From Poriferisodalis sp965116715 (lineage in GTDB: Bacteria; Actinomycetota; Acidimicrobiia; Acidimicrobiales; Poriferisodalaceae), in the NCBI GenBank assembly GCA_965116715.1, contig OZ220724.1:1054001-1118000 (forward strand): a stretch of DNA of 64,000 nucleotides, given 5' to 3'. Below are positions 25,821 to 33,739 of the stretch, piece by piece (position 1 is the first letter of the stretch; the number at the start of each line of letters is the position of its first letter). Position numbers and translations under genes: made by a program. The notes below the pieces were generated by a model. It made no database searches and was not told the DNA's origin. It saw nothing but the letters and a program-made list of their open reading frames with translations.

Positions 25821-26381
25821 TCACTCTGTCGAGATGTCAATACACGATCCGCATTCAATGACTTCGATTAGCACTGGCCGCATACCGAAGCTGAGACGGA
25901 CGCCCTTGGTGTCGAGGAACTCCTGCATCTCATGACGTTGCTTGCCGACAGCCAGATATGCCTTTGGCGAACTCAAGCCGTCGTGATTCCCGAACTCGTC
26001 ATAGAGCACCCTGAGCCCCTCCTGCAGCTGGTCGCGAAAGCGAGGCCATTCCGCGATTCCGAGCTTGAGCTCGAGAGCGACGGCGAGGTTTCGCTGGGGT
26101 AGCGCGGCGATGATTGCGAAGTCGCACATCTTCGTGTCTTCGGAAGGTTGAGCAGTCGCTCTATATGCCGCGCCATCCTCGTCCATCTTGAGACGTGACT
26201 GGCACGAGCAGTCGCCTTGGTCGCAGACGGTGACCTCGCAGCCACTGTCCCCCGGCGTGTCGTCGTCGAACAGCAACGCATCACGCCAATCACGCGCGCC
26301 TTGAGCCAGGAGCCTGCTGCGGACGCTGCACACGAGACAGTCGGCGAGACCGCAGGGCGGCACGCCGGATTCGCCCGCCAC
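25821..26381 (-). CDS. Cys-rich protein with PD-(D/E)xK-like motif, partner of AAA ATPase
   Basis: 186 residues from GTG at 26381, which directly follows the TAG of the ATPase gene with no base between. The N-terminal half has cysteines at 10, 15, 18 and 48, 53, 58, 60, spaced like metal clusters. The centre reads CDFAII, then a loop, then VALELKLG: Asp87, Glu104 and Lys106 fit the D-(x)n-ExK core of PD-(D/E)xK nucleases, followed by an amphipathic helix (FRDQLQEGLRVLYDEF). A further CGSC pair lies near the C-terminus. I do not recognise the family. A nuclease effector driven by the neighbouring ATPase is the best inference. It sits 56 bp upstream of ligU in the same direction. Confidence 0.6.
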   Translation of the reverse strand: MAGESGVPPCGLADCLVCSVRSRLLAQGARDWRDALLFDDDTPGDSGCEVTVCDQGDCSCQSRLKMDEDGAAYRATAQPSEDTKMCDFAIIAALPQRNLAVALELKLGIAEWPRFRDQLQEGLRVLYDEFGNHDGLSSPKAYLAVGKQRHEMQEFLDTKGVRLSFGMRPVLIEVIECGSCIDISTE

Positions 26382-27890
26382 CTAATCGACCGAGGATTCC
26401 AGCAGAGGGTTGAGGGTGCCTGCAGTCTCGGCGTGCAGTCCTTGCATGGCATCGACAAACACACCTTGATCGACTCCGTCGACACGGTCGACTGCGATCG
26501 TCTTGGCGACACACCCGTCCTCGCCTCTCGAGAACCACAGCGCCCGCACGTTGGCTGGATCGATCAGAGCATCCGGCAGCCATTCCGATCGCGCCCGCAG
26601 CTGAGCCAAGGCGTGAGCGCGAATGTGGTTGTTGATCTGGCCGACGAAGAAGTTTGAATGCGTCGTCAGGATGACAGTCGCGTCGGCAGCGGCCACTTGC
26701 ACCAAGAACGACGCGACCTGACGCTGTACCTCTGGATGCAGGTGCGCCTCAGGTTCGTCGATGGTCAGGCAGTGCTCTGCGTCCAGCCGGTGCTTCGCCA
26801 CCAGGAGCAGCGGCGCGAGTTCGGAGAGCATCGCCGATGCTTGCGCGAGCGGGAACCGCCCTTCGGGGGTGACCGCCATGATCGTTGGGATGTCCCAGCC
26901 TTCATCCTCAAGTTCTATAGATGCGCCGAGTTGCCGCTCGAAGAAGTCGGCGAGCTCCGCGAACTTCGACGGGGGCACGCCAGCCGAGGAGGGGACTCTG
27001 GCAAGCAGCAGGTTCGCAAGCAAGTCGCCTGCGGTGCCAGTCAGGAAAGGATCGCTGAGCTTGCTGCCTGGTTGGCCAGCAAGCTGTCCGAGGAATCTGC
27101 TGACAATCGCGCGGCCGTTCTGCACGATGCCGCTGCGCTCGGCGGGCAAGTGAATGGCCTCGACCGGGCAGCCTGCGAGCAGAATCGCCCGGCCAGCAGC
27201 GACGAGCAAGCGCCAGCAGGTGTTTGTCACCTCAGAAGACTCCGGCACAGTTCCGATGCGATCCGCCGGTAGAAACCTGGTTGCAAACCCCAGATTGGCA
27301 CCCTCGAGCAGTTGTGCCAGCCAGGCCGCTGCGTCCGGTGGTGTCACCTCAACTGCAACTCCAGACGGAGCTCCGACGTCGACGTCTCCCCCGTTTTCTG
27401 CGTCAAACCGAACGAGTACCGACCACGACAAGTCTGCTGCGTGGCCCGTTTCCGTAATGCGAACGTACGGTTCAGGAGCGAATCCACCGGGACCCCTCCT
27501 TCTGAGAGCGTTTGAGGATGCTCCATAGGCACTGACGACCCCATGCGCGATCATCGACCCGAATGACGCCAGAAGGTCGGTCGCGACAACTTCGAGCCAC
27601 TGGAGCGTGCTCTCATCTGGTTGGTACTCGCTGGCGACGTGCATTTGGTCATGGCTGCTCGCCAGAGGCAGAACACTTGCGATGAACTCGGTGAACGGGT
27701 GCGGAATCTCGTCGAAATCGCTTCGCGGCGGAGCGTGCGCAGCATCAGCGGCCGCCGCGACCCGGTGCAGCACCGTGGCGAAGAAGCTCTTGCCCGTGTT
27801 GTTCTGCCCGACGAGGATGTTGAGGTCGCCGAGTTCAATCTGGGCCGATGTCAACGGGCCGAGATTGTGAACCTCGACGGAAATGCCCAT
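26382..27890 (-). CDS. AAA15/OLD-type ATPase
   Basis: 502 residues from ATG at 27890 (MGISVEVHNLGPLTSAQIEL). Walker A is GQNNTGKS at about 28-35. Late in the chain lie LAQASAMLSELAPLLL (signature-like), CLTIDEPEAHLHPEVQRQ (Walker B plus the D-loop typical of the overcoming-lysogenization and RecF-like groups) and VILTTHSNFFV (switch His). A long helical middle separates the halves, as in AAA15 proteins of defence systems. It is fused translationally (TAG-GTG) to the nuclease-like gene. It is inserted between ligU and a metallo-hydrolase gene, with about 50 bp on either side of the pair. Confidence 0.85.
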   Translation of the reverse strand: MGISVEVHNLGPLTSAQIELGDLNILVGQNNTGKSFFATVLHRVAAAADAAHAPPRSDFDEIPHPFTEFIASVLPLASSHDQMHVASEYQPDESTLQWLEVVATDLLASFGSMIAHGVVSAYGASSNALRRRGPGGFAPEPYVRITETGHAADLSWSVLVRFDAENGGDVDVGAPSGVAVEVTPPDAAAWLAQLLEGANLGFATRFLPADRIGTVPESSEVTNTCWRLLVAAGRAILLAGCPVEAIHLPAERSGIVQNGRAIVSRFLGQLAGQPGSKLSDPFLTGTAGDLLANLLLARVPSSAGVPPSKFAELADFFERQLGASIELEDEGWDIPTIMAVTPEGRFPLAQASAMLSELAPLLLVAKHRLDAEHCLTIDEPEAHLHPEVQRQVASFLVQVAAADATVILTTHSNFFVGQINNHIRAHALAQLRARSEWLPDALIDPANVRALWFSRGEDGCVAKTIAVDRVDGVDQGVFVDAMQGLHAETAGTLNPLLESSVD

Positions 27891-27939
27891 GGCGTCAGAG
27901 TACCGGCGCGACTCATCGCCACCGTTGCCATGGGCGGGG

Positions 27940-28848
27940 TCAGCCCTTGCGCTCGATGCGCGGCGCGCAGCTTGCTTCGAGCACAACTTTGTCGAGATCC
28001 CTGGCGACCAGCAGATCGCCCTCGTAGCCGCCTGCGCGGATCGGGTCCTCGAAGTCCTGCTCGGTGACCTCGCCGTCAGGTCCAAGCATCGGCGCGGTCT
28101 CCGGTGCCGGGATCAGATGGGTGAGCACGAGTGTCGGGATGCCCAGCTCGGCTGCTTGGGGGCCGATCAGCCGGGTGTCGGTGTGGTAGTCGAGAATGAA
28201 GTGGCGCATCGGCGGTCCTTGCTCGATCTGGGGGAAGAGCATCGCCTCGTAGATGAGCACATCGGCGCCCGCGGCAAGCTCAGCCACCTCATCGCAGACC
28301 AGCGTGTCGCCGCTGATGACCACGTCGTCGTCGGGGGTCGAGACGCGGTACCCGACCGCCGGCAACACCGGCTCATGGCGCACTTGCGTAGCGCTGATGA
28401 CGACGTCGCCGCGGCGCCACACCTCGGTCGGCGATTCGGGCGCAGCGAAGGCGATCAGCTCCGTCTCGGCAGTCTTCGAGCGCCGGGCGTGCTCGGCCCG
28501 CACGGCGAGGTCGTGCCGCCAGGGATGCAGCATCTCGTTCACGTAGTCCTCCGCCGGCCCGGCGGGCACGACGATCTGGATCGGGGTGAAGTCGTCGCCG
28601 CGGGTCATCACCCAATTGCTGAGCACGACATCGGCAAGACCGGTGAGGTGGTCGCTGTGATGATGCGCCGCGAAGACGGCCGTGAGCTGCAGCGTCCACA
28701 TGCCGACGCCAGCCAGCCGCTGCACCGTCGAGCGCCCAGCGTCGAAGTGCACGGCGATGTCGCCGTGGCGCACCAACACTCCGGGCCCCGCACGCTCGGC
28801 ATCGGGGACGGGCGACCCCGTCCCGGTGATGATGACTTCTGTGGTCAT
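27940..28848 (-). CDS. MBL-fold metallo-hydrolase
   Basis: 302 residues from ATG at 28848 with GGGAAG upstream. The metal motif AHHHSDHLTG sits at 61-70, followed by VVISGDTLVCDEV (bridging Asp) and a late LVLTHLIP (His). This layout belongs to the RNase Z/arylsulfatase-like branch. It lies between ligK and the ATPase on the same strand and may belong to the aromatic operon, perhaps hydrolysing an ester or lactone, but nothing in the sequence fixes the substrate. Confidence 0.85.
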   Translation of the reverse strand: MTTEVIITGTGSPVPDAERAGPGVLVRHGDIAVHFDAGRSTVQRLAGVGMWTLQLTAVFAAHHHSDHLTGLADVVLSNWVMTRGDDFTPIQIVVPAGPAEDYVNEMLHPWRHDLAVRAEHARRSKTAETELIAFAAPESPTEVWRRGDVVISATQVRHEPVLPAVGYRVSTPDDDVVISGDTLVCDEVAELAAGADVLIYEAMLFPQIEQGPPMRHFILDYHTDTRLIGPQAAELGIPTLVLTHLIPAPETAPMLGPDGEVTEQDFEDPIRAGGYEGDLLVARDLDKVVLEASCAPRIERKG

Positions 28849-28921
28849 GGCTGCTTCCCGCTCCGGCGCCGCGTCACTCAGCCCCGCGTTCCCAGGCGCC
28901 ACACAACTCGCTGCTGCATGG

Positions 28922-29608
28922 CTAGTTGACCCACTCCACTCCCAGCTCGACCAGCTTCTGGCGCAGCCCGTACATGTCAAGACCCAGCTCGCCGGCCTGC
29001 AGCCGGGCGCGGCTGGCCTCTTCGTTGGCGAGCCGGGCGACGGACTGCTCGAGTGCCCAGGCGGCCTCAGCGCGGGGCACCGCCACCACCCCGTCGTCGT
29101 CGGCGCAGATGACGTCGCCCGGCTCGATGATGACCCCGTTGATGCTGATGGGCACGTTCACCGAGCCGGGGGTGTTCTTGACCGTGCCCTCGCACGACAC
29201 ATGCCGCGACCAGGCCGCAAAGCCCATCGCCCGGAGGTCCAGGGTGTCGCGGACCCCGGCATCCATCACCAAGCCGACGACACCTCGGGCCATGAGCGAG
29301 GATGCCAGCAGGTCGCCGAACATGCCGTGCGTGGACGGCGCCGTGTTGGTGACCACCAGCAGGTCGCCCGGCTGGCAGACCTCGACGGCCGCGTGGATCA
29401 TGAGGTTGTCGCCGGGATGGGAGAGCACGGTGACCGCGGACCCGCCGACCTTGGTGCCCTGCTGGATGGGTCGCAGATCGGGGCCGAGATAGCCGCGGCG
29501 GCCGATGGCTTCGTGCACGGTGGCCGTGCCGGCGTCGCCCAGCCCCGCGATGACGTCGGGGTCGGCACGCTCGATGGTGCGCTTCACCATGTGTCGGGCC
29601 ACCATCAT
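28922..29608 (-). CDS. ligK: 4-carboxy-4-hydroxy-2-oxoadipate aldolase (LigK), RraA-like
   Basis: 228 residues from ATG at 29608, overlapping ligJ by 4 bp. RraA/HMG-aldolase fold: GDNLMIHAAVEVCQPGDLLV, SLMARGVVGLVMDAGVRD (the Arg-Asp that binds substrate and metal) and a C-terminal helical tail. It splits 4-carboxy-4-hydroxy-2-oxoadipate into pyruvate and oxaloacetate, the last step of the 4,5-cleavage route, and often decarboxylates oxaloacetate as well. The coupling to ligJ supports this over the RNase E regulator RraA. Confidence 0.92.
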   Translation of the reverse strand: MMVARHMVKRTIERADPDVIAGLGDAGTATVHEAIGRRGYLGPDLRPIQQGTKVGGSAVTVLSHPGDNLMIHAAVEVCQPGDLLVVTNTAPSTHGMFGDLLASSLMARGVVGLVMDAGVRDTLDLRAMGFAAWSRHVSCEGTVKNTPGSVNVPISINGVIIEPGDVICADDDGVVAVPRAEAAWALEQSVARLANEEASRARLQAGELGLDMYGLRQKLVELGVEWVN

Positions 29609-30660
29609 TCCTCCCGGTTTGCCGCCGCTGCGGCGCTGCGCTGGGCTTCCAGCGCCCCGGCCAGCCGCGGGTACACCCGCAGGGCATTCTCGCTGAAGAT
29701 CATGCGGCGGGCGTCGTCGCTGAGGTCAGCCGCGTCGATGTAGCGCTTGGTGTCGTCGTAGTTGAAGCCGGTGGTGGGGTCGACGCCCCGCACCGCGCCC
29801 ACCATCTCCGACGCGAACAGGATGTTCCGGGCCGGGATCACCTCGACCAGCGTGTCGATGCCGGGCTGGTGATACACGCAGGTGTCGAAGTACACGTTCC
29901 CCAGCAGCGACTCATCGAGCGGCCGCAAGCCCATGTCCTGGGCCATGCCACGGAACCGGCCCCAGTGGTAGGGCACCGCTCCCCCGCCGTGGGGAATGAC
30001 GAACCGCAGCCCGGGGTGGTCGGCGAACAGGTCGCTCATCATCATCTGCACGAACGCCGTGGTGTCTGCGCCGAGGTAGTGCGAGCTAGTGGCGTGGAAG
30101 TTCGGGTTGCAGGTGCCGCTGACGTGGATCATTCCCGGCACGTCCAGCTCGGACATGGCGTCCCATAGCGGCCACCAGTACGGATCGTTCAGCGGCGGGC
30201 CCGTCCAGTACCCGCCGGAGGGGTCGGGGCTGACGTTGCAGCCGATGAAGCCCATCTCCTCGACGCAGCGGCGCAGCTCCCGCACCGAGCTGTCGATCGG
30301 CACGCCGGGCGACTGCGGGAGCTGGCAGACCGGCACGAAATTCTCACCGAACAGATCGCAGACCCGGCGGATGAGGTCGTTGCAGTGCTCGGACCAGAAG
30401 CGGGAGGTGTGCTCGTTGCCTACGTGATGACCCATCCACGACGCCCGCGGCGAGAAGACCGTCAGGTCGCAGCCGCGCTCGCGCTGCAGGCGAAGCTGGT
30501 TCTGCTCGATGCTGTCGCGGATCTCGTCATCGCTGATGTCGAGCACGCCCTTGGCGCCGACGTGGTTCGGATCGGCCTCGAGTGCCGACCGCTGCGCGTC
30601 GCGGTACTCGCCGAGCTGCGGCGGCGCCGTGGTGTAGTGACCATGGCAGTCGATAATCAC
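29605..30660 (-). CDS. ligJ: 4-oxalomesaconate hydratase (LigJ), amidohydrolase family
   Basis: 351 residues from GTG at 30660 (VIIDCHGHYTTAPPQL). Metal-binding HGH at the N-terminus, FSPRASWMGHH, GFIGCNVSPDPSGG, MIHVSGTCN, FVIPHGGGAVPYHWGR and FASEMVGAV follow the LigJ pattern of the ACMSD-like amidohydrolases. It adds water to the enol form of 4-oxalomesaconate made by LigU. First of the lig genes in the minus-strand run, just downstream of an RHH toxin-antitoxin pair. Confidence 0.92.
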   Translation of the reverse strand: MIIDCHGHYTTAPPQLGEYRDAQRSALEADPNHVGAKGVLDISDDEIRDSIEQNQLRLQRERGCDLTVFSPRASWMGHHVGNEHTSRFWSEHCNDLIRRVCDLFGENFVPVCQLPQSPGVPIDSSVRELRRCVEEMGFIGCNVSPDPSGGYWTGPPLNDPYWWPLWDAMSELDVPGMIHVSGTCNPNFHATSSHYLGADTTAFVQMMMSDLFADHPGLRFVIPHGGGAVPYHWGRFRGMAQDMGLRPLDESLLGNVYFDTCVYHQPGIDTLVEVIPARNILFASEMVGAVRGVDPTTGFNYDDTKRYIDAADLSDDARRMIFSENALRVYPRLAGALEAQRSAAAAANREE

Positions 30661-30676
30661 CGCAACCTCTCAGTGT

Positions 30677-30949
30677 CTAAGCGACGTCGAGGTAGTGATG
30701 GAGCGCCCTACGGATGATGTCGCTGGTCGTGGTACCCGATGCCTCAGCCGCTTGTGCGACTCGGTCGCGAAGTTCGGGATCAATGCGAACTGGAACGACG
30801 TCGGCCGGTCCCGATCCCAGCGGCGGTCGACCCCTTCGACGCGTCTTGAGCGCCTCGACGTCGTAGTCGGTGGTCTCGATTTCATCGGCCAGTGCGTCGA
30901 GATCGTCATCACTCAGGACGCGACCGCCAGCAGTGCGTCGCTCAGTCAC
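30677..30949 (-). CDS. Ribbon-helix-helix (CopG-type) antitoxin
   Basis: 90 residues from GTG at 30949. Acidic N-terminal half (DDDLDALADEIETTDYDVE), a basic hook RRRGRPPLG that may enter the minor groove, then the RHH domain VVPVRIDPELRDRV plus helix to the end. It overlaps the upstream small gene by 4 bp. The order, toxin first and antitoxin with hook and RHH second, is like BrnT/BrnA. It probably represses its own operon, whose likely operator is the palindrome at 31220-31228. Confidence 0.75.
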   Translation of the reverse strand: MTERRTAGGRVLSDDDLDALADEIETTDYDVEALKTRRRGRPPLGSGPADVVPVRIDPELRDRVAQAAEASGTTTSDIIRRALHHYLDVA

Positions 30950-31209
30950 GATTCGTCTCCGAAGCCTGAGGGGAGGAGCTCGTAGTAGGCCGACCGAAGT
31001 GGCATTGCGTGGATCACCAGTTCGACCTGGTCGTGGAGTTCGAGCCACACCACTTCCAAGAGGTTGCCTGCAGTATCCGGACCGATCGCGAGGACCTTCG
31101 GTGGATCAGCGTCGGGGTCCAAATCCACGATGGTGAGTGAATGGTTGATCGCATGAAGAATCGTTCGCTTGCCGAGTCCGTGTTTGTGTGCCGAGCGGTG
31201 AAACTCCAC
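30946..31209 (-). CDS. Small putative toxin paired with RHH antitoxin
   Basis: 87 residues from GTG at 31209. Begins with a basic helix (FHRSAHKHGLGKRTILHAI), then strands carrying LAIGPDTAGNLLEVVWLEL and VELVIHAMPLRSAYYELL. This compact layout is seen in unnamed small toxins beside RHH or XRE antitoxins, and the gene order matches BrnTA, but the BrnT signature itself is not obvious. Target unknown; an RNase fold is plausible. Confidence 0.65.
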   Translation of the reverse strand: MEFHRSAHKHGLGKRTILHAINHSLTIVDLDPDADPPKVLAIGPDTAGNLLEVVWLELHDQVELVIHAMPLRSAYYELLPSGFGDES

Positions 31210-31219
31210 GAGAGCTTAA

Positions 31220-31228
31220 CGTATTACG
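31220..31228. promoter_or_regulatory. Palindrome CGTATTACG, likely operator of the RHH toxin-antitoxin pair
   Basis: CGTA and TACG arms around one base, 11-19 bp before the toxin start at 31209, in an AT-richer gap shared with the divergent hydrolase gene. RHH antitoxins usually bind such short palindromes. Confidence 0.4.
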
Positions 31229-31315
31229 AAACGCCTAGAGTGCAACCGGGATTTTCGCGACCTTGGCGTGACGGCATGCTGTGCGCCATCTCATACCGCT
31301 GAAAGGGCTGTGACG

Positions 31316-32179
31316 ATGACGAGTGCAAACGGCGCTGCCACCACCGCGATCGAGGCGAATGGGCTGCGCTTCACCACGGACGTGGCTGGGCCGGACGACG
31401 GTGCGGCCGTGCTGCTGCTGCGTGGGTTCCCGCAGACTCGCCACACCTGGCGCGCCGAACTGGACGCGCTCGCCGCCACCGGGTACCGGGCCTGCGCCCC
31501 CGATCAGCGCGGCTACTCCGACGGCGCACGTCCGGACGGCATCGCCAACTACCGCGTCGAGCTGCTGATGGCCGACGCACTGGGCATCGCCGACAGCCTG
31601 GGCGCACGTCGATTTCACATCGTCGGGCACGACTGGGGCGGTGCCCTGGCATGGTTCATCGCAGCGCATCACGCCGAGCGAGTCATCTCGCTGAGCGTCA
31701 TCTCGCGGCCCCATCCGGCCGCGTTCATGGCCGCCATGCGGGACGACCCCGATCAGCCCCACCGCTCCCGTCATCATCCGGCGTTCCAGCGTCCGGAGGC
31801 AACCGACGCGCTGCTGGTGGACAACGCCGGAGCGCTGCGGCGTGCGATGGCTCGCAATGCGGTTCCCGACGCCGACATCGACGCCTACCTCGCAGCGCTC
31901 AGCAGCCACGAGGCACTCGATGCCGCGGTCAACTGGTACCGGGCGATGGGCCAGTCGAGCATCCAGTCCGGCAACACGCCGGCGGTCAGCGTGCCGACGA
32001 TGTTCGTGTGGGGCAACGAGGATGCCACCGTCGGCCGTATGGCAGCCGAGAACACCGCTGACTATGTGACCGGCCCGTACCAGTTCGCCGAATTGGCGGG
32101 TGTGAACCACTTCGTCACCGACGAGGCGCCGGGTGTCTTCACCGAGCTGTTGCTCGCCCACCTCGCGAAACACGGCTGA
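31316..32179 (+). CDS. Alpha/beta hydrolase, epoxide-hydrolase/dehalogenase type
   Basis: 287 residues from ATG at 31316 with AAGGG upstream. The oxyanion strand LLLRGFPQTRHTWR, nucleophile elbow VGHDWGGALAW (Asp nucleophile, as in epoxide hydrolases and haloalkane dehalogenases), acid in FVWGNEDATVG and the late His in GVNHFVTDE form a full triad. A cap domain lies between. It may hydrolyse an epoxide, halide or enol-lactone; fluoroacetate dehalogenases have a similar look. Divergent from the RHH pair. Confidence 0.85.
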   Translation: MTSANGAATTAIEANGLRFTTDVAGPDDGAAVLLLRGFPQTRHTWRAELDALAATGYRACAPDQRGYSDGARPDGIANYRVELLMADALGIADSLGARRFHIVGHDWGGALAWFIAAHHAERVISLSVISRPHPAAFMAAMRDDPDQPHRSRHHPAFQRPEATDALLVDNAGALRRAMARNAVPDADIDAYLAALSSHEALDAAVNWYRAMGQSSIQSGNTPAVSVPTMFVWGNEDATVGRMAAENTADYVTGPYQFAELAGVNHFVTDEAPGVFTELLLAHLAKHG

Positions 32180-32209
32180 GGCTGCGCGTTTCCATCAGCG
32201 TCGATGACG

Positions 32210-32283
32210 TGGGCGATACTGGACTCGAACCAGTGACCTCTGCCGTGTGAAGGCAGCGCTCTAACCATCTGAGCCAATCGCCC
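32210..32283 (-). tRNA. tRNA-Val (anticodon CAC)
   Basis: On the minus strand 74 nt fold as a cloverleaf: acceptor GGGCGAT with ATCGCCC, D arm with GGTTAGAGC, anticodon stem CTGCC/GGCAG around loop TTCACAC, T arm CTGGTTCGAGTCCAG and discriminator A. The anticodon CAC reads GUG. CCA is not encoded. It lies between convergent-to-tandem protein genes with no sign of an integrase, so it is not marking an island edge here. Confidence 0.96.
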
Positions 32284-32348
32284 GTGGGCCGACGATGATA
32301 GGCGCTGCCGGAGCTGGCGAGCGCTCGGCCTTCGCAGGGGGAAGCCCA

Positions 32349-33659
32349 GTGAGCACAGACTCGTACCACACCGCACCGGACCGGCTGGCTCCCCCGCCGC
32401 CTGGATGCCCGGTGCACGAGAGCTGGTCGCCGCTCAGCGAGGAGTACCTGGCCGACCCGTACCCCATCGCCGCACGCCTGCGCGAGGACCACCCGGTCTT
32501 CTACGCCGCCGAGATGGGCCACGTCGTGGTGACGCGCATGGCCGACATCGAAGCGGTGTTCATGGATCCCGACACGTATGCCTCCTCGAACGTGCAGGAC
32601 CCGATCTTCCCCCTGGCGCCCGAGGCAGCAGACGTTCTGTCGGCAGCCGACTACGACCCCCAAGCCGTCATGTCGAACCGGGCCGAGCCCGATCACGGCC
32701 GCATCCGGGTCCACACCCGGGCCGGCTTCTCGGTGCGACGCCTGCGGACGCTCGAGGACTACATGGCTTCGCGGGCGACCGAGCTGATCGACGAGATGCT
32801 GGCCGGACCGGCCCCGGCCGAGTACGTGAAGGCGGTGGCGTTCCCGCTGCCGGCGGAGATCGTGTTCCGATTCATCGGCTTCCCGGCCGAAGACGACCTC
32901 ATGCTCAAGTCGTGGTGCGTGAACCGCAAGGCGTTCGCCTGGGGCAAGCCCACACCGGCCGAGCAGACCCACATGGCCGAGGGAATGCTGGCCTACTGGC
33001 GCTACTGCCGGGAGTTCGTGGCCGAACGTCACCGCAACCGCACCGACGACTTCTGCTCGGAACTGCTCGATGCGCACGATGCCGACCCGGACCCCGACGG
33101 CGGCACCGGCCTCAGCTACCGCGAGGTGGAGTCGATCATCTACGGGATCTCCTTCGCCGGCCACGACCCGGTGACGAACCTGCTGTGCAACACGCTGCGG
33201 TGCCTGCTGCCGCAGCGCGACCAGTGGGATGCCCTGTGCGCCGACCCCTCGCTCATTCCCACAGCGGTGGAGGAAACCCTGCGGTTCGACTCCAGCCAGG
33301 TGGCGTGGCGCCGCGTCACCACGCGCGACACCGAACTCGCCGGGATGCACCTGCCGAAGGGAACTCGGGTGTTCCTGAACTTCGCGGCGGCCAACCGGGA
33401 GCCCTGCGCGTTCGCCGACACCGAGCAGTACGACGTCGACGAGTACGACTTCACCCGGCCCGACCCGCACCGCCACATCAGCTTCGGCAAGGGCATCCAC
33501 TTCTGCCTGGGGGCGAACCTGGCTCGCATGGAGGCCCGGATCGCGCTGGAGATCCTGACCCAGCGGGTGCCGTCGCTGCGGCTGCCCCCGCAGGACTACC
33601 GGACCTTCCCGAACATCACCTTCCGCGGCCCCGAGGAACTCTGGCTGGACTGGGACTGA
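32349..33659 (+). CDS. Cytochrome P450
   Basis: 436 residues from GTG at 32349, chosen because GGGGGAAG lies just before it. I-helix GISFAGHDPVT (oxygen-activating Ala-Gly and acid/alcohol pair region), ExxR in VEETLRF, and heme loop SFGKGIHFCLGANLARME with thiolate Cys386. Soluble bacterial class I type. No ferredoxin or reductase lies alongside. Its place next to the aromatic-acid cluster suggests hydroxylation or O-demethylation of an aromatic or terpenoid, but this is inference only. Confidence 0.93.
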   Translation: MSTDSYHTAPDRLAPPPPGCPVHESWSPLSEEYLADPYPIAARLREDHPVFYAAEMGHVVVTRMADIEAVFMDPDTYASSNVQDPIFPLAPEAADVLSAADYDPQAVMSNRAEPDHGRIRVHTRAGFSVRRLRTLEDYMASRATELIDEMLAGPAPAEYVKAVAFPLPAEIVFRFIGFPAEDDLMLKSWCVNRKAFAWGKPTPAEQTHMAEGMLAYWRYCREFVAERHRNRTDDFCSELLDAHDADPDPDGGTGLSYREVESIIYGISFAGHDPVTNLLCNTLRCLLPQRDQWDALCADPSLIPTAVEETLRFDSSQVAWRRVTTRDTELAGMHLPKGTRVFLNFAAANREPCAFADTEQYDVDEYDFTRPDPHRHISFGKGIHFCLGANLARMEARIALEILTQRVPSLRLPPQDYRTFPNITFRGPEELWLDWD

Positions 33660-33699
33660 GCGGCCCCACGGCTGCTACGCGCCAGTGGGTGCCGGCTGC

Positions 33700-33725
33700 A
33701 GGTGGATGCGCTGCGCAGCACACCT
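33700..33725. terminator. Hairpin in the convergent P450/PrpF gap
   Basis: AGGTG and CACCT enclose an inner TGCG-CTG-CGCA hairpin, midway between genes ending at 33659 and 33740. Could serve both strands. No T-run, so only a weak call. Confidence 0.35.
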
Positions 33726-33739
33726 CCGGCGATGCGCCG

